64,000 bases of DNA from Methylobacterium sp. B4 (GCF_003201865.1 NZ_QJJJ01000002.1:186001-250000), one strand, 5' to 3'; shown: positions 43,801 to 53,023, numbered from the stretch's first letter. A program made the numbers and translations. The notes: generated by a model from the sequence alone, not told the origin.

Positions 43801-44694
43801 ATGCGCTTCACCACGCGACCCGCGCCCTCCCTCGACAACCTCGCCGAACTGCGCGCCGAGATCGACCGGATCGACGCGGAGATGCACGCGCTGCTGATCC
43901 AGCGCGGCGCCATCATCGACCGCCTGATCGCGATCAAGCGCACGCAGGGCACCGGCTCCGCCTTCAGGCCCGGCCGCGAGGCCTCGATGATGCGCCGCCT
44001 CGCCGAGCGCCACCGGGGGCTCCTGCCGCTGGACACGGTGGAGGGCATCTGGCGGGTCATCATCGCCACCTTCACCTGGGTGCAGGCGCCGTTCTCGGTG
44101 CATGCCGACGTGTCGGCGGGCGATGCCGGGATGCGCGATTCCGCCCGCTTCCATTTCGGCTTCACGGTGCCCTACCGGCCGCATCCGGATTGCGCGGCGG
44201 TGATCGAGGCGGTGGCGGGCTCCCGGGGCGACCTCGGCATCTTCCGGCTCGGCAAGAATTTTTCGGGCAAGGATCCGTCCGGCAAGGATCCGTCCGGCAA
44301 GGACGGTCCGGCCCGGCCCTGGTGGGAGAGCCTCGTCGGCGAGGGCCGGCCGAAGGTGATCGCCCGGCTGCCCTTCATCGAGCGCCCGGCGCATCCGGCG
44401 GGCACGCCGGTCTTCGTGGTAGCCAACCCGCTGGACGATCCGGCGGCGGCCCAGCGCGACTGGGTGCTCTACGCGGTGCGCGCGCCCTGCCTCGCGTCGG
44501 ACTCCGAGCGGGCGCTGCACGATCTCTACGGCGAGGTGGTCGCCCGTTGCGACACACCGGACGGCGTGAGCCTGCTGCTCGCCGTGCCCGGCGGGGTGGG
44601 ACCGCGCCAGCTCGGCGAGGCCCTGGAGCGGGTCGAGCCGGGCGCGACGATCCTCGACGAGGTCGGCAGCCACGCCGCCCGCTTCCGGGTCTGA
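43801..44694 (+). CDS. Chorismate mutase (AroQ type) with C-terminal extension
   Basis: 297 aa. Residues about 12-95 form the AroQ helical domain (LAELRAEIDRIDAEMHALLI, IDRLIAIKRTQG, SMMRRLAERH). The remainder, about 190 residues, is an extension seen in Rhizobiales mutases, here with a triple tandem GKDPS repeat at about residues 157-168. Converts chorismate to prephenate for Phe/Tyr. Cytosolic; the ATG is at the family start. Divergent to metX. Confidence 0.85.
   Translation: MRFTTRPAPSLDNLAELRAEIDRIDAEMHALLIQRGAIIDRLIAIKRTQGTGSAFRPGREASMMRRLAERHRGLLPLDTVEGIWRVIIATFTWVQAPFSVHADVSAGDAGMRDSARFHFGFTVPYRPHPDCAAVIEAVAGSRGDLGIFRLGKNFSGKDPSGKDPSGKDGPARPWWESLVGEGRPKVIARLPFIERPAHPAGTPVFVVANPLDDPAAAQRDWVLYAVRAPCLASDSERALHDLYGEVVARCDTPDGVSLLLAVPGGVGPRQLGEALERVEPGATILDEVGSHAARFRV
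44268..44305. repeat. 15-bp tandem repeat inside the chorismate mutase gene
   Basis: TCCGGCAAGGATCCG occurs about three times (first and last copies slightly altered), encoding GKDPS units. Being a multiple of three, it may vary in copy number without frameshift. Confidence 0.8.
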
Positions 44695-44910
44695 TCACGC
44701 AACCCCGTCGATCGGTTCGGTTCGTCGCTGCGAGCCGAAAAGGTCGCGGCGCGGCGGGGTTCCCTCTGCGGCGGAACGTCTTCGCGGCAGAGGGGGCCGA
44801 TCCGTGCTATTCATTGCGCACGATCGAACGACCCCGCATCGGCGGGAGCCCGGCCTCCGTCCGCCCGGTGGCCCGCTCCCGTCCGTGGGGCCGCGTCAGG
44901 GAGATCCCGC
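44695..44910. other. Intergenic region ahead of msrB
   Basis: 215 bp, with an inverted repeat CCCTCTGC (44763-44770) / GCAGAGGG (44788-44795). Probable promoter; no gene. Confidence 0.35.
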
Positions 44911-45390
44911 ATGAACCGCCGTCAGACCCTGCGCGCCGGCGCCTCGCTGCTGGGCCTGCTCGCCGCTACCCGCTTCGCCGTCCCCGCCTTCGCCGCCGGC
45001 TTCCCGGTCGAGCGGTCCGAGGCCGAGTGGCGCGCGCTCCTCTCGCCCGCAGCCTACAAGGTGCTGCGCGAGCACGGCACCGAGCGGGCGCATACGAGCC
45101 CGCTCAACGGCGAGAAGCGGGCCGGTCGTTTCGTCTGCGCCGGCTGCGACCTGCCGCTGTTCTCCTCGCAGACCAAGTTCGAGAGCGGCACCGGCTGGCC
45201 GAGCTTCTTCGAGCCCCTGCCCGACGCGGTCGGCACGCAGGTCGACACCGCCTACGGCATGCGGCGCACGGAGGTGCATTGCCGCCGCTGCGGCGGCCAT
45301 CTCGGCCACGTCTTCGACGATGGGCCGCGCCCGACCGGCCTGCGCTACTGCATGAACGGCGTGTCCCTGCGCTTCGAGCCCGCCGCCTGA
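44911..45390 (+). CDS. msrB: Peptide methionine-R-sulfoxide reductase, exported
   Basis: 159 aa. Tat-like signal MNRRQTLRAGASLLGLLAATRFAVPAFA. Zinc Cys pairs CAGC and CRRC; catalytic RYCMNG near the end, with GTGWPSFFEP and HLGHVFDDGP. Repairs oxidised Met-R-sulfoxide outside the cytoplasm. Followed by msrA after 26 nt, one operon covering both stereoisomers. Confidence 0.95.
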   Translation: MNRRQTLRAGASLLGLLAATRFAVPAFAAGFPVERSEAEWRALLSPAAYKVLREHGTERAHTSPLNGEKRAGRFVCAGCDLPLFSSQTKFESGTGWPSFFEPLPDAVGTQVDTAYGMRRTEVHCRRCGGHLGHVFDDGPRPTGLRYCMNGVSLRFEPAA

Positions 45391-45416
45391 GCCCCGCTTC
45401 GACAGGAGGACGCATC

Positions 45417-46145
45417 ATGACGCTCACCGTCCATCGCATCACCAACCCGCGCTCGCCGATCCTGCTCGGCGGCATGGCCGGCCTCGCGCTCCTCGCCTTC
45501 GTCGCCTGGCCCCTGGCGCCGGCCGGGGCGGAAGAAGCCGGGCGGCGCCTGCCGGAGGCGGCGATGACCGCCCGGGAAAGCGGCCTGCGCACGGCCACCT
45601 TCGCGGGGGGCTGCTTCTGGGGCGTGCAGGGCGTGTTCCAGCACGTGAAGGGCGTGACGAACGCGGTCTCGGGCTATGCCGGCGGCAGCCAAGCGAGCGC
45701 CCGTTACGAGCAGGTCGGCACCGGCCGCACCGGGCACACGGAGGCTGTCCAGGTCACCTACGACCCCTCGGTGGTCCGCTACGACGAGCTTCTGCAGATC
45801 TTCTTCTCGGTGGCGCTCGACCCGACGCAGGTGAACCGGCAGGGGCCGGATGCCGGACCGCAATACCGTTCGGCGATCTTCCCCGCGGACGAGAGCCAGG
45901 CGAGGGTCGCGAAGGCCTACATCGCCCAACTCGACGGGGCGAAGGCATTCGCAAAGCCCATCGCCACCAAGATCGAGTCCGGCGCCTTCTATCCGGCGGA
46001 GGCCTACCACCAGGACTACATGACCCTGCACCCGACCAACAGCTACATCGTCGTCAACGACGCGCCCAAGCTGCGGGACCTCAAGGCGCTCTTTCCCGAG
46101 CGGGCGAGCGCGCAGCCGGTGCTGGTCAACCGCCCGCCGGCCTGA
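45417..46145 (+). CDS. msrA: Peptide methionine-S-sulfoxide reductase, exported or membrane-anchored
   Basis: 242 aa. N-terminal hydrophobic segment (16-34) as signal or anchor; catalytic motif FAGGCFWGVQGVF (Cys near residue 66), TGHTEAVQVTYDP, GPDAGPQYRSAIF. Cys/Cys resolving pair is not seen at the C-terminus. AGGAGG upstream of the ATG at 45417. Partner of msrB. Confidence 0.95.
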   Translation: MTLTVHRITNPRSPILLGGMAGLALLAFVAWPLAPAGAEEAGRRLPEAAMTARESGLRTATFAGGCFWGVQGVFQHVKGVTNAVSGYAGGSQASARYEQVGTGRTGHTEAVQVTYDPSVVRYDELLQIFFSVALDPTQVNRQGPDAGPQYRSAIFPADESQARVAKAYIAQLDGAKAFAKPIATKIESGAFYPAEAYHQDYMTLHPTNSYIVVNDAPKLRDLKALFPERASAQPVLVNRPPA

Positions 46146-46154
46146 GCGGACGGA

Positions 46155-46183
46155 CTCTCCTCCCCCGATGAAGGGGAGGAGAG
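46155..46183. terminator. Bidirectional hairpin between msrA and bfr
   Basis: CTCTCCTCCCC (46155-46165) with GGGGAGGAGAG (46173-46183), 11-bp perfect stem, 7-nt loop, between two convergent genes. No T-run, so not a classic intrinsic terminator. Confidence 0.55.
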
Positions 46184-46193
46184 GGCCTCGGGA

Positions 46194-46691
46194 TCACTCC
46201 TTCTCGGGAGCGATCTGCTCCAGGCCGCCGACATGGCGCTGGGCGTAGAGCGGCAGGCCGATCTGGCCGATCAGGTCGAGCTGCGTCTCGAGGAAGTCGA
46301 TGTGACCCTCCTCGTCCTCGGCCAGATCCTCGAACAGCCGCTTGGAGACGCGATCGTTGATCGAATCGCAGTACTTGGCGGCTTCGAGATAGAGCGCGCG
46401 CGCCTCGTTCTCGGCGGCGAGATCGCACTCGATGATCTCCTGCACGTTCTGGCCGATCCGCAGCGGGTCGAGCTCCTGCAGGTTCGGGAAGCCGTCGAGG
46501 AACAGGATCCGGTCGATGAACCGGTCGGCGTGGTTCATCTCCTCGATCGATTCCTTGCGCCAGAACTTGGCGAGATCGACGTAGCCCCAGTCGTTCAGCA
46601 GGCGGAAGTGCAGCCAGTACTGATTGACGGCCGTCAGCTCGCTGCGCAGGCCCCGGTTGAGATAATCGATGACCTTGGCATCGCCCTTCAT
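46194..46691 (-). CDS. bfr: Bacterioferritin
   Basis: 165 aa ferritin-like. [28 protein letters not shown] supplies Glu18; [18 protein letters not shown] contains the ferroxidase Glu51, heme-ligand Met52 and His54; [16 protein letters not shown] has the C-terminal ferroxidase Glu/His. Stores iron and heme in a 24-mer. An Irr-box-like site lies 78-94 nt upstream of the start. Near bfd, as usual. Confidence 0.95.
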   Translation of the reverse strand: MKGDAKVIDYLNRGLRSELTAVNQYWLHFRLLNDWGYVDLAKFWRKESIEEMNHADRFIDRILFLDGFPNLQELDPLRIGQNVQEIIECDLAAENEARALYLEAAKYCDSINDRVSKRLFEDLAEDEEGHIDFLETQLDLIGQIGLPLYAQRHVGGLEQIAPEKE

Positions 46692-46736
46692 CCGTCACTC
46701 TCCTCGTGAGGCGTCGGGACGAACAAGCGATCCGTC

Positions 46737-47063
46737 TCAGGCTGCGACGCCCTCTGGCTCCCTTGTAGTTTGGAATGATCCCAAACTGCAAGCCACCTCG
46801 CAGCCCGTCGTGCAGGCATGTGCGGGTGTCGGAGCGGAGCCATGCACGGGAGGATGGGCTGTGAGGTGAGCCGAGCCATGGGCCTGTACCTCGTCGAGAG
46901 CCTTGCGCAGGATCGAGCGGATGGTGCGGGCGCAGCGACCGCACTTCGCGCTGCAGCCCAGGCAGCCGTAGACCTGAGCGGGGGTGCGGGGACAGCCTGG
47001 CCCCGGTTGCAGGCACGCGCGTACCTGTCCGTCGGAGAGGACGTTGCAAGAGCAGACGATCAT
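46737..47063 (-). CDS. bfd: Bacterioferritin-associated ferredoxin, long C-terminal extension
   Basis: 108 aa. MIVCSCNVLSD and VYGCLGCSAKCGRCARTI provide the [2Fe-2S] Cys ligands (CxC ... CxxC). Donates electrons to mobilise iron from Bfr. ATG 47063 gives the family start. The last 40-45 residues (His/Ala/Cys-rich) exceed the usual Bfd length, and their coding region contains the Irr-box-like site for bfr. Order bfd then bfr, both leftward. Confidence 0.88.
   Translation of the reverse strand: MIVCSCNVLSDGQVRACLQPGPGCPRTPAQVYGCLGCSAKCGRCARTIRSILRKALDEVQAHGSAHLTAHPPVHGSAPTPAHACTTGCEVACSLGSFQTTREPEGVAA
46769..46785. promoter_or_regulatory. Irr box (ICE-like) upstream of bfr
   Basis: TTTGGAATGATCCCAAA matches the TTTRGAAYNRTTYYAAA form at 16 of 17 positions and is near-palindromic. 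It lies 78-94 nt before the bfr start, inside the 3' end of bfd. Irr sites of this kind control bfr in alphaproteobacteria. Confidence 0.65.
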
Positions 47064-47419
47064 GCGGGCTATCGCAAACCTGTCGTGCCTGTCGGATCGC
47101 AGCCCCGTCAGGGCCGGCGGAGCCTGAGGCTCTCCGATCATTCCCACCGTCCCTGGCCACGGAAACCGGCCGATTTGGGGCGGTCGCAGATTAGAATGAT
47201 TGAAAAGTCCAAGCTTTTCAGGACTTTAGCGGCAGGACGCGCTGCCGGTCAAGAACGGAGGGCACGATTCATCTCGGCACAATCCGTCGCAGGATCGCGG
47301 CAGGATCGCGGTTGCCGTCCCTCGTTCGGGACAAGCGGGGGAGCCGGGAACGGGTTCAGTCCTCGGCTGCGCGGTGGAGCGCCGCAGCCTCTGCCGGGCC
47401 GGCACGCATCCGCCGCGGC
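47064..47419. other. Intergenic region between bfd and uspA genes
   Basis: About 355 bp. It holds an Irr-box-like site (47190-47206) for bfd; the remaining part to 47419 has no supported gene. Confidence 0.4.
47190..47206. promoter_or_regulatory. Irr box-like site upstream of bfd
   Basis: ATTAGAATGATTGAAAA fits the same consensus at 14 of 17 positions. It is about 127-143 nt upstream of the bfd start, ahead of its presumed promoter. Confidence 0.5.
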
Positions 47420-48283
47420 TCAGTGCGCCATCAGCACCGGCACGCTCGCATGCGACAGGATATGGCTGGTGGGGCCTCCGAAGATCATCTGCCGCAGCCG
47501 GCTCTGGGTGTAGGCACCCTTGATGAGCAGATCGCAGCCGAAGGCCTCGGCGGTGTCGAGGTAGAGTTCGCCCGGGGTGCGGCGGCCGGCGGGCAAGGCC
47601 TTGTGGGCGGCTTCGACGCCCTCGCAGGCGAGCGCGCGGGCGACCTCTTCGGCGCTCGGGCCCGGCACCATGCCGCCCTCGGCGCTGACGACGAGGATGC
47701 GCCGGGCGCGGCGCAGGAACGGCATGGCGAAGGCGATGGCCCGCGCCGTCTCGGTCGAGCCGTTCCAGGCGATCAGGATCGCCTCGCCGAGGCAGGCGGG
47801 GCTCGCGGGTGGGGCCAGGATGATCGGGCGCCCGCTCTCGAACAGAGCGGTCTCGAAGGTCGTCATGCGCGGCGCGCCGTCGTCGGAGCCCGGCCGGCCG
47901 ACGATCGTGGCCGAAAACAGACGCGCGTACTGGCCGAGGAAGGCGTCGCCGGGCGGCGCATCGGGCCGCCAGCGGTAGCGGGGCCCGGCCTCCGCCGCGG
48001 CGTCCGGAGCGCAGGAGGCACCGGCCTCGCGCCGGGGCAGACCCGCCGCCTCCATCGCCGCCACGAAGCGGGCGCCCGCATCCTGCGCCTCGGCCTGATC
48101 CGCCTCCTCGTCGCGCAGCCAGGTCATGCCGCCGACCATGTCGACGGGGACGTATTCAGCCAATGCCGGGCGCAGGGCCATGCCCTCGATCAGGCTGCCG
48201 AAGCGGCGCGCCACCAACATCGCCGTGTCGAACACGGAGGGCAGCGCGTCGTGGAGGGTGACCGGGACGAGCAGGGTCTTCAT
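47420..48283 (-). CDS. Universal stress protein (UspA family)
   Basis: 287 aa, two Usp domains in tandem. The second (about 165-287) keeps the ATP loop GGPTSHILSHASVPVLMAH; the first begins KTLLVPVTLHDALPS and has lost the loop. A cytosolic stress protein; substrate unknown. Leftward single-gene unit. Confidence 0.9.
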   Translation of the reverse strand: MKTLLVPVTLHDALPSVFDTAMLVARRFGSLIEGMALRPALAEYVPVDMVGGMTWLRDEEADQAEAQDAGARFVAAMEAAGLPRREAGASCAPDAAAEAGPRYRWRPDAPPGDAFLGQYARLFSATIVGRPGSDDGAPRMTTFETALFESGRPIILAPPASPACLGEAILIAWNGSTETARAIAFAMPFLRRARRILVVSAEGGMVPGPSAEEVARALACEGVEAAHKALPAGRRTPGELYLDTAEAFGCDLLIKGAYTQSRLRQMIFGGPTSHILSHASVPVLMAH

Positions 48284-48386
48284 GGCCGGCCTCGGCGGAT
48301 GCGTCAGGGAAGCGGTGGGGAAGGCTAGATCGAAACGATCCTGCGGAAAACCGCCCCCACACGATCCATCCCCGTCGCTTCGCGCC

Positions 48387-49520
48387 TCATCCCTCGGGCG
48401 CCGCGGCGCCTTTCAAGGGCCGGGTCGGAGGATCGAGCCGTGCCCGCACGAGGCGGGTCAGGGGCCGTTCCACGAAGCGGTGGACGAGGAGCGCCGCGGG
48501 AAGGGTCAGCAGGACCATCAGGATCAGGCTCGGCCAGGGCCCGAGGCTCGGCGCCAGACCGGTCCGCAGCAGAGCCTCGCGGGTCGCCCGCAGCACGAAG
48601 GGATGCAGCAGGTAGAGGGCGTAGGAGGCGTCGCCCAGCCGCTCGGCCCCGGCGAGGAGACCGGCGGCGAGGCGGCCGCGCACGGGCTCCGGCCGGTCCC
48701 GGCCGAGCACCGCCGCCGCCACGAGGAGCGCGGCGGGCAGGCCCCAGGCGAGGAGCCGCAGCGCCGGCTCGGCGGGTGCGGCGGCGAGCGCCAGCAGTCC
48801 CGCTCCGGCCAGCGCGAGCCGCGGCAGGGTGCCGAGGCGCGCGCCCTCGGCCCGGGCGAGAGCGAGGCCGGCCCCGAGGGCGAATTCCAGGATGATCGGA
48901 TCGGACCAGAAGACGAGGGGGACGGGCGGGGACGGCACCAGCCGCCCGACGAGGACGAGGAGCGCCAGAGCCGCGACGAGCCACGCCGCCGCGCCGCGCC
49001 GCGACAGGCCGAGCCCGAGGGCGAAGAGTGCGTAGAAGGCCATCTCGTAGTTCAGAGTCCAACCGAGACCGTAGAGCGGCAGCACCGCCCCGTCGGGCCG
49101 CGCCATCGGCCAGAACAGGAAGGAGGCGAGCACGCGCGCTCCGTCCGGCGGGCCGCCCTCGCCGCTGAGCAGGGCCGGGGCCGCGAGGCCGAGAGCGAGG
49201 TAGAGCCCGGTCACCAGCCAGTAGAGCGGGACGAGGCGGGCGATGCGGTGGGCGGCGAAGCGCGCCCGGGCGCCCGGGCGGCCATAGAGCGGCCCGGCGG
49301 CGTGGACGATGATGAAGCCGGAGATGACGAAGAAGACGTCGACGCCGGCCGGCCAGGGCAGCCACGCGCCCGGCACGAACGCCGCCCCGATGCGCCCGGC
49401 CAGGGTCGCCGCTTCATGCTGCGCGTGATGGATCACAACCAGAAGTGCGGCAAAGGCGCGCAAGCCCTGGACGAGGATCAGTTTTCCCTGAGGGCGGCTA
49501 GAGCGAAAAAGCTTAGTCAA
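48387..49520 (-). CDS. Acyltransferase 3 family membrane protein
   Basis: 377 aa. N-terminal LVQGLRAFAALLVVIHH is the acyltransferase-3 motif with the key His; GVDVFFVISGFII follows. About ten membrane segments. Probably O-acetylates an exopolysaccharide or lipopolysaccharide. No polysaccharide gene adjacent. Confidence 0.88.
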   Translation of the reverse strand: MTKLFRSSRPQGKLILVQGLRAFAALLVVIHHAQHEAATLAGRIGAAFVPGAWLPWPAGVDVFFVISGFIIVHAAGPLYGRPGARARFAAHRIARLVPLYWLVTGLYLALGLAAPALLSGEGGPPDGARVLASFLFWPMARPDGAVLPLYGLGWTLNYEMAFYALFALGLGLSRRGAAAWLVAALALLVLVGRLVPSPPVPLVFWSDPIILEFALGAGLALARAEGARLGTLPRLALAGAGLLALAAAPAEPALRLLAWGLPAALLVAAAVLGRDRPEPVRGRLAAGLLAGAERLGDASYALYLLHPFVLRATREALLRTGLAPSLGPWPSLILMVLLTLPAALLVHRFVERPLTRLVRARLDPPTRPLKGAAAPEG

Positions 49521-49642
49521 ATTTCGGGAACCAGGCTGGAAGGTCGTCGTTGTCGCGTCGAAGTGATCTTCACGGCCTTGACCGGTTCAACCGGGGTTCG
49601 AGGCCCATCCTTATGTCGAAAATCCCATATCTGAGGTACCGT

Positions 49643-50353
49643 ATGTTGAAGAAATACGCTGTCGCGTCTGCCCTCGTCGCCGTCATGGCCACTCCCGCTC
49701 TCGCCCAGGTCGGGGGCGATTTCCGTCTGGACGCCATGCAGGCGAATGCCTTCGAGATCCAGGCCAGCCAGATCGCGCTGCAGAAGAGCCGCAACCCCAC
49801 GGTTCGTGCCTATGCCCGCGAGGCGCTGCGTGATCACCAGTCCGCCAACGTCGCCCTGGCCGGCGGCGAGCGCAACTATGCCGCTGCCCGCAACGCCGGT
49901 CCCGGCGGTCTCGTCGGCGGTCTCGTGGAAGCCCCGCTCGCCATCGCCGGCGGCGCGGTCGGCGCGGCCACCGGCGCTGCGGCCGGCGTGGTCGGCGGCA
50001 CCCTACAGGGCGGTCCGGTCGGCGGCATCGAGGGCGCCGGCGCGGGCCTGAGCCGCGGCGCGGCGGCCGGCAGCCGTGCGTTCGACGTCGACACCACCGC
50101 GGGCACCACGGTCGTGCAGCCGAACCCGCAGCAGCAGCAGATGCTGGCCGAGCTGAATGCCACCCCGCCCGGCGCCCGCTTCGACCGCCTCTACGGCCGC
50201 CAGCAGGTGATGGCGCACCAGATGTCGATCAGCATGCACCAGTCCTACGCCCAGTCCGGCCCGAACCCGGCCCTGCGCAACTACGCCCAGCAGGCCCTGC
50301 CGGTCCTGCAGCAGCACTATTCCGAGGCGCAGCGCCTGCCGGGCGCCCGCTAA
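49643..50353 (+). CDS. DUF4142 family exported protein
   Basis: 236 aa. Signal MLKKYAVASALVAVMATPALA; two DUF4142 helical halves (DAMQANAFEIQASQIALQKS, LNATPPGARFDRLYGRQQVMAH) split by a Gly/Ala-rich insertion (about residues 90-140). DUF4142 proteins are ferritin-like helical bundles in the envelope. ATG 49643 gives the signal peptide. The Gly-rich insertion is unusual. Confidence 0.8.
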   Translation: MLKKYAVASALVAVMATPALAQVGGDFRLDAMQANAFEIQASQIALQKSRNPTVRAYAREALRDHQSANVALAGGERNYAAARNAGPGGLVGGLVEAPLAIAGGAVGAATGAAAGVVGGTLQGGPVGGIEGAGAGLSRGAAAGSRAFDVDTTAGTTVVQPNPQQQQMLAELNATPPGARFDRLYGRQQVMAHQMSISMHQSYAQSGPNPALRNYAQQALPVLQQHYSEAQRLPGAR

Positions 50354-50712
50354 GCGCATCGCACGCGACTGATTCAAGGGAAGCGGCGGGCCGAGAGGTC
50401 CGCCGCTTTCTTGTTGCGCGCTGTGCGGCGCAAGGCCCTCCGCCTTGGAAGGCGGTGCCGGACCCGCGGGTAAACGGGTCACCGTCGCGGTGCCGGGTTG
50501 CTTTCGCTCGGCGGGCGACCGGGACGGTGGGTCCACCCACCCTCGTCTCGCGAGCGTCCGCGAAGCGACCCGGACAACGCGACGATCGGGGCTTGGAAGC
50601 AACGATCTACCGCTGCGCCTGAAGACGCGACCTGCCGGACGTGAAACGGCGCCCCCGAAAGGCTTCGGAGGCGCCGCGCCGTTCAGGTCGGAGCAGGGCA
50701 GAAAGGCGGCGC
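50354..50712. other. Intergenic region with repeat-like sequence
   Basis: About 359 bp between convergent genes. It starts with the terminator below, then holds GC-rich palindromes (for instance near 50643-50681) that look like interspersed repeat; no gene seen. Confidence 0.45.
50381..50412 (+). terminator. Intrinsic terminator of the DUF4142 gene
   Basis: AAGCGGCGG (50381-50389) with CCGCCGCTT (50400-50408), then TCTTG; 27 nt after the stop. Confidence 0.75.
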
Positions 50713-51399
50713 TCAGGCCTCCGTGCAGCCGATCAGGGCCGAGGAGGCGAGGGTCTGGCCGTCGCGGGCGACCACGGAGCGGAACTCGCCGGTCTCGGGA
50801 TCGCGGATGCGCAGCTCGCCGGTGACGATGCCGAAATGCGCCCCGTGCAGGTGCAGGCGGCCCGCCTCGACGGCCTCGCGCACGAAGTCGAAGGTCATGA
50901 GGTTCTGCAGACTCTGGGCGATCATCGCGTATTCGAGGCGGGTGAGGTAGCCCTCCTTCTCCTTGCTGTCGCCGGAGGCATCCAGCGTCTTCACCGCCGG
51001 CTCGACCAGCGAGACCCAGCGGCCGATGAAGTTGCCCGAGGAGAGCGGGTCGGCGCCGAGCCCGGCGGCCTTGATGCCGCCGCAGGTGGCGTGGCCCAGC
51101 ACGACGATGTGCTTCACCTTGAGGGCCTGCACCGCGAACTCGATCGCCGAAGAGGTGCCGTGATAGCCGCTGTCGTGCTCGGCCGGCGGCACGATGTTGG
51201 CCACGTTGCGGATGGTGAAGATCTGGCCGGGGCCCGTATCGAAGATCACTTCCGGCGCGACGCGGCTGTCGCAGCAGCCGATCAGCAGCACGTCCGGATC
51301 CTGGCCCTCGTTGCCCAGCGCCTCGTACTTGCGCCGCTCGTTCGGCAGCCGCTCGCCGAGGAAGCTGCGGTAGCCTTCGGTCAGAACCTGAGGAAACAT
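50713..51399 (-). CDS. Beta-carbonic anhydrase
   Basis: 228 aa. Zinc motif GCCDSRVAPE (CxDxR, Cys42) and the HxxC pair in VLGHATCGGIKAAG. Interconverts CO2 and bicarbonate; relevant for CO2-dependent assimilation in methylotrophs. Single-gene leftward unit; ATG 51399 at family start. Confidence 0.95.
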   Translation of the reverse strand: MFPQVLTEGYRSFLGERLPNERRKYEALGNEGQDPDVLLIGCCDSRVAPEVIFDTGPGQIFTIRNVANIVPPAEHDSGYHGTSSAIEFAVQALKVKHIVVLGHATCGGIKAAGLGADPLSSGNFIGRWVSLVEPAVKTLDASGDSKEKEGYLTRLEYAMIAQSLQNLMTFDFVREAVEAGRLHLHGAHFGIVTGELRIRDPETGEFRSVVARDGQTLASSALIGCTEA

Positions 51400-51625
51400 C
51401 GTCGCCTTTCCTAACTTTCGTTGATGAAGGGGGTGCCATCACTGAACGCACGTGGCGGCTGATTCCATCCTCCCCGGGCATGCGCTTGCGCACATGGCGC
51501 GTGTCGAGGGAAGCCGGCCTGAACGCTTCGAACCGCTCGCCCGCCGAAAAAATTGTCGCCCGACCCGCCGGCACGGCAACCGCCGGCGGATACGGAACGG
51601 GCCGGCGCGGGTTACCGAGTGGGAT
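51400..51625. other. Intergenic region
   Basis: 226 bp, no gene. GC-rich; probable promoter of the carbonic anhydrase gene at its left edge. Confidence 0.3.
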
Positions 51626-52195
51626 TCAAGCGTCTCGCCACGTCAGGCGAACGGGCTCGGGCGGAACGTCGCCGGAGACGATTCGTTGCGCCAGCGCGGC
51701 CAGACCCGCCGGTTCGACGCGCTCGGCCGAGGCGGCGAGCTCGTCGAGCGGCCACCAGCGGGTGCCGCGCACCGGGTTGTCCTCGGTCTCGGCGAGACGG
51801 CTCGTGTCGATCGCGTCGCTGGGTAGCCGCACCACGAAGTAGCGCTCGCGGGCGAAGCGCGGCTTGCGGAACAGGTGGAACGGCCCGTCGCAGACCGCGA
51901 CGCAGGGGCCGAGTTCGACCTCGGCGACGCCGATCTCCTCCGACAATTCACGCCGACAGGCCACCTCATGGCTCTCGCCCGGCTCGAGCCCGCCGCCGGG
52001 CATGAACCAGAAGCCCCGTGCTTCGGGTTGAGCGGGATCGATCGGGCGCACGGCCTCGTACTCGATCAGCAGCAGGCGGTTGTCGGGGTCGAAGACCAGG
52101 GCGCGGGCGATGTCGCGGGTCGGCAAGTCCGCGCTGGGAAAGTCCGCGCTCGGAAAGTTCGTTTGGGGAAGGTCCGCCTCGGGGTGATCGGTCAC
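51626..52195 (-). CDS. Nudix hydrolase
   Basis: 189 aa. Nudix box GGGLEPGESHEVACRREL then SEEIG (residues about 66-88) with the catalytic Glu cluster; an N-terminal segment (ADLPQTNFPSADFPSADLP) is a short imperfect repeat. Substrate unknown. ATG 52195; the gene lies 10 nt past the DUF429 gene stop (52206), both leftward. Confidence 0.9.
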   Translation of the reverse strand: MTDHPEADLPQTNFPSADFPSADLPTRDIARALVFDPDNRLLLIEYEAVRPIDPAQPEARGFWFMPGGGLEPGESHEVACRRELSEEIGVAEVELGPCVAVCDGPFHLFRKPRFARERYFVVRLPSDAIDTSRLAETEDNPVRGTRWWPLDELAASAERVEPAGLAALAQRIVSGDVPPEPVRLTWRDA

Positions 52196-52205
52196 GGTTC
52201 GATCC

Positions 52206-52943
52206 TCAGGTCAGGGGTGCGGGCGCCCAGATCACGATGGGCAGGTCATAGCTGTCGCGCTCGATCGTTTGGGGAAGCGGCTCGGCGCGGCCCCCGGCGA
52301 TGTCGCAAGCGACGAGGAGGGCGGCGAGCGCATCGAGATGGTCGTCGGCCGCGACACCCGGCGGCCGCGCGGCGATCATGGCCTCGGGCAGGCCGGCGGC
52401 GGCGAGCAGCGCCCGGCGCTCGGCGAGCCCGGCGGCGCGGGCCGGCCCCTTCTTGCCGGCCGCGAGGCGGCGCTCGCCGTTGAGGCGGAAGAAGGCGACC
52501 TCGGGATGCACCTCGTGCAGGCGATCGCGCAAGTCCGGCCGCGCCCGCAGCAGGGCGTCCGCCTCGCGCACGTAGCGCAGGATGTTCCAGCACTGGATCG
52601 AGGGCGCGAAGGGCGGATCGGAATGCGCCCGCGACAGCGCCTTGGCCGCCGCGTAGCTCTCCGCAAGGACCGCGGCGCGCGGCGGCACGGGGAAGACGCT
52701 GGCGCGCCCCGTCCCGAGGAAGGCCCGCGCCGCCCGGTCGGCCGGGCGCCCGCCGCCGCTCACCCGGTCCGGCAAGCCGATCGGCACGTCGATGCCGACG
52801 GTGCCGGGCGCCTCCTCGCCGTCGAGCAGGTCGGCGATGCGCGGGAAGAGGGCGCAGCGCCAGCGGCCGGGATCGTCGAGATCGATCAGCGCCCCCGCCC
52901 AGGCACCCCGGCACCCGTCCAGCCCCGCCACCCAGCGCGCCAT
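52206..52943 (-). CDS. DUF429 family protein
   Basis: 245 aa. RNase H-like DUF429 start: ARWVAGLDGCRGAWAGALID, then IDVPIGLPDR, HPEVAFFRLNG, ADDHLDALAALLVA (acidic pair). Predicted nuclease-like fold, function not known. Starts 80 nt from the divergent dut. Confidence 0.85.
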   Translation of the reverse strand: MARWVAGLDGCRGAWAGALIDLDDPGRWRCALFPRIADLLDGEEAPGTVGIDVPIGLPDRVSGGGRPADRAARAFLGTGRASVFPVPPRAAVLAESYAAAKALSRAHSDPPFAPSIQCWNILRYVREADALLRARPDLRDRLHEVHPEVAFFRLNGERRLAAGKKGPARAAGLAERRALLAAAGLPEAMIAARPPGVAADDHLDALAALLVACDIAGGRAEPLPQTIERDSYDLPIVIWAPAPLT

Positions 52944-53023
52944 CGCGTCCCTCCGGTTGCTCCGCGCCGCCGCATCGGAGAAAGGTCTTTCGGGCGTAGC
53001 AGAGTTCAGCCGAGAGGACCCCG

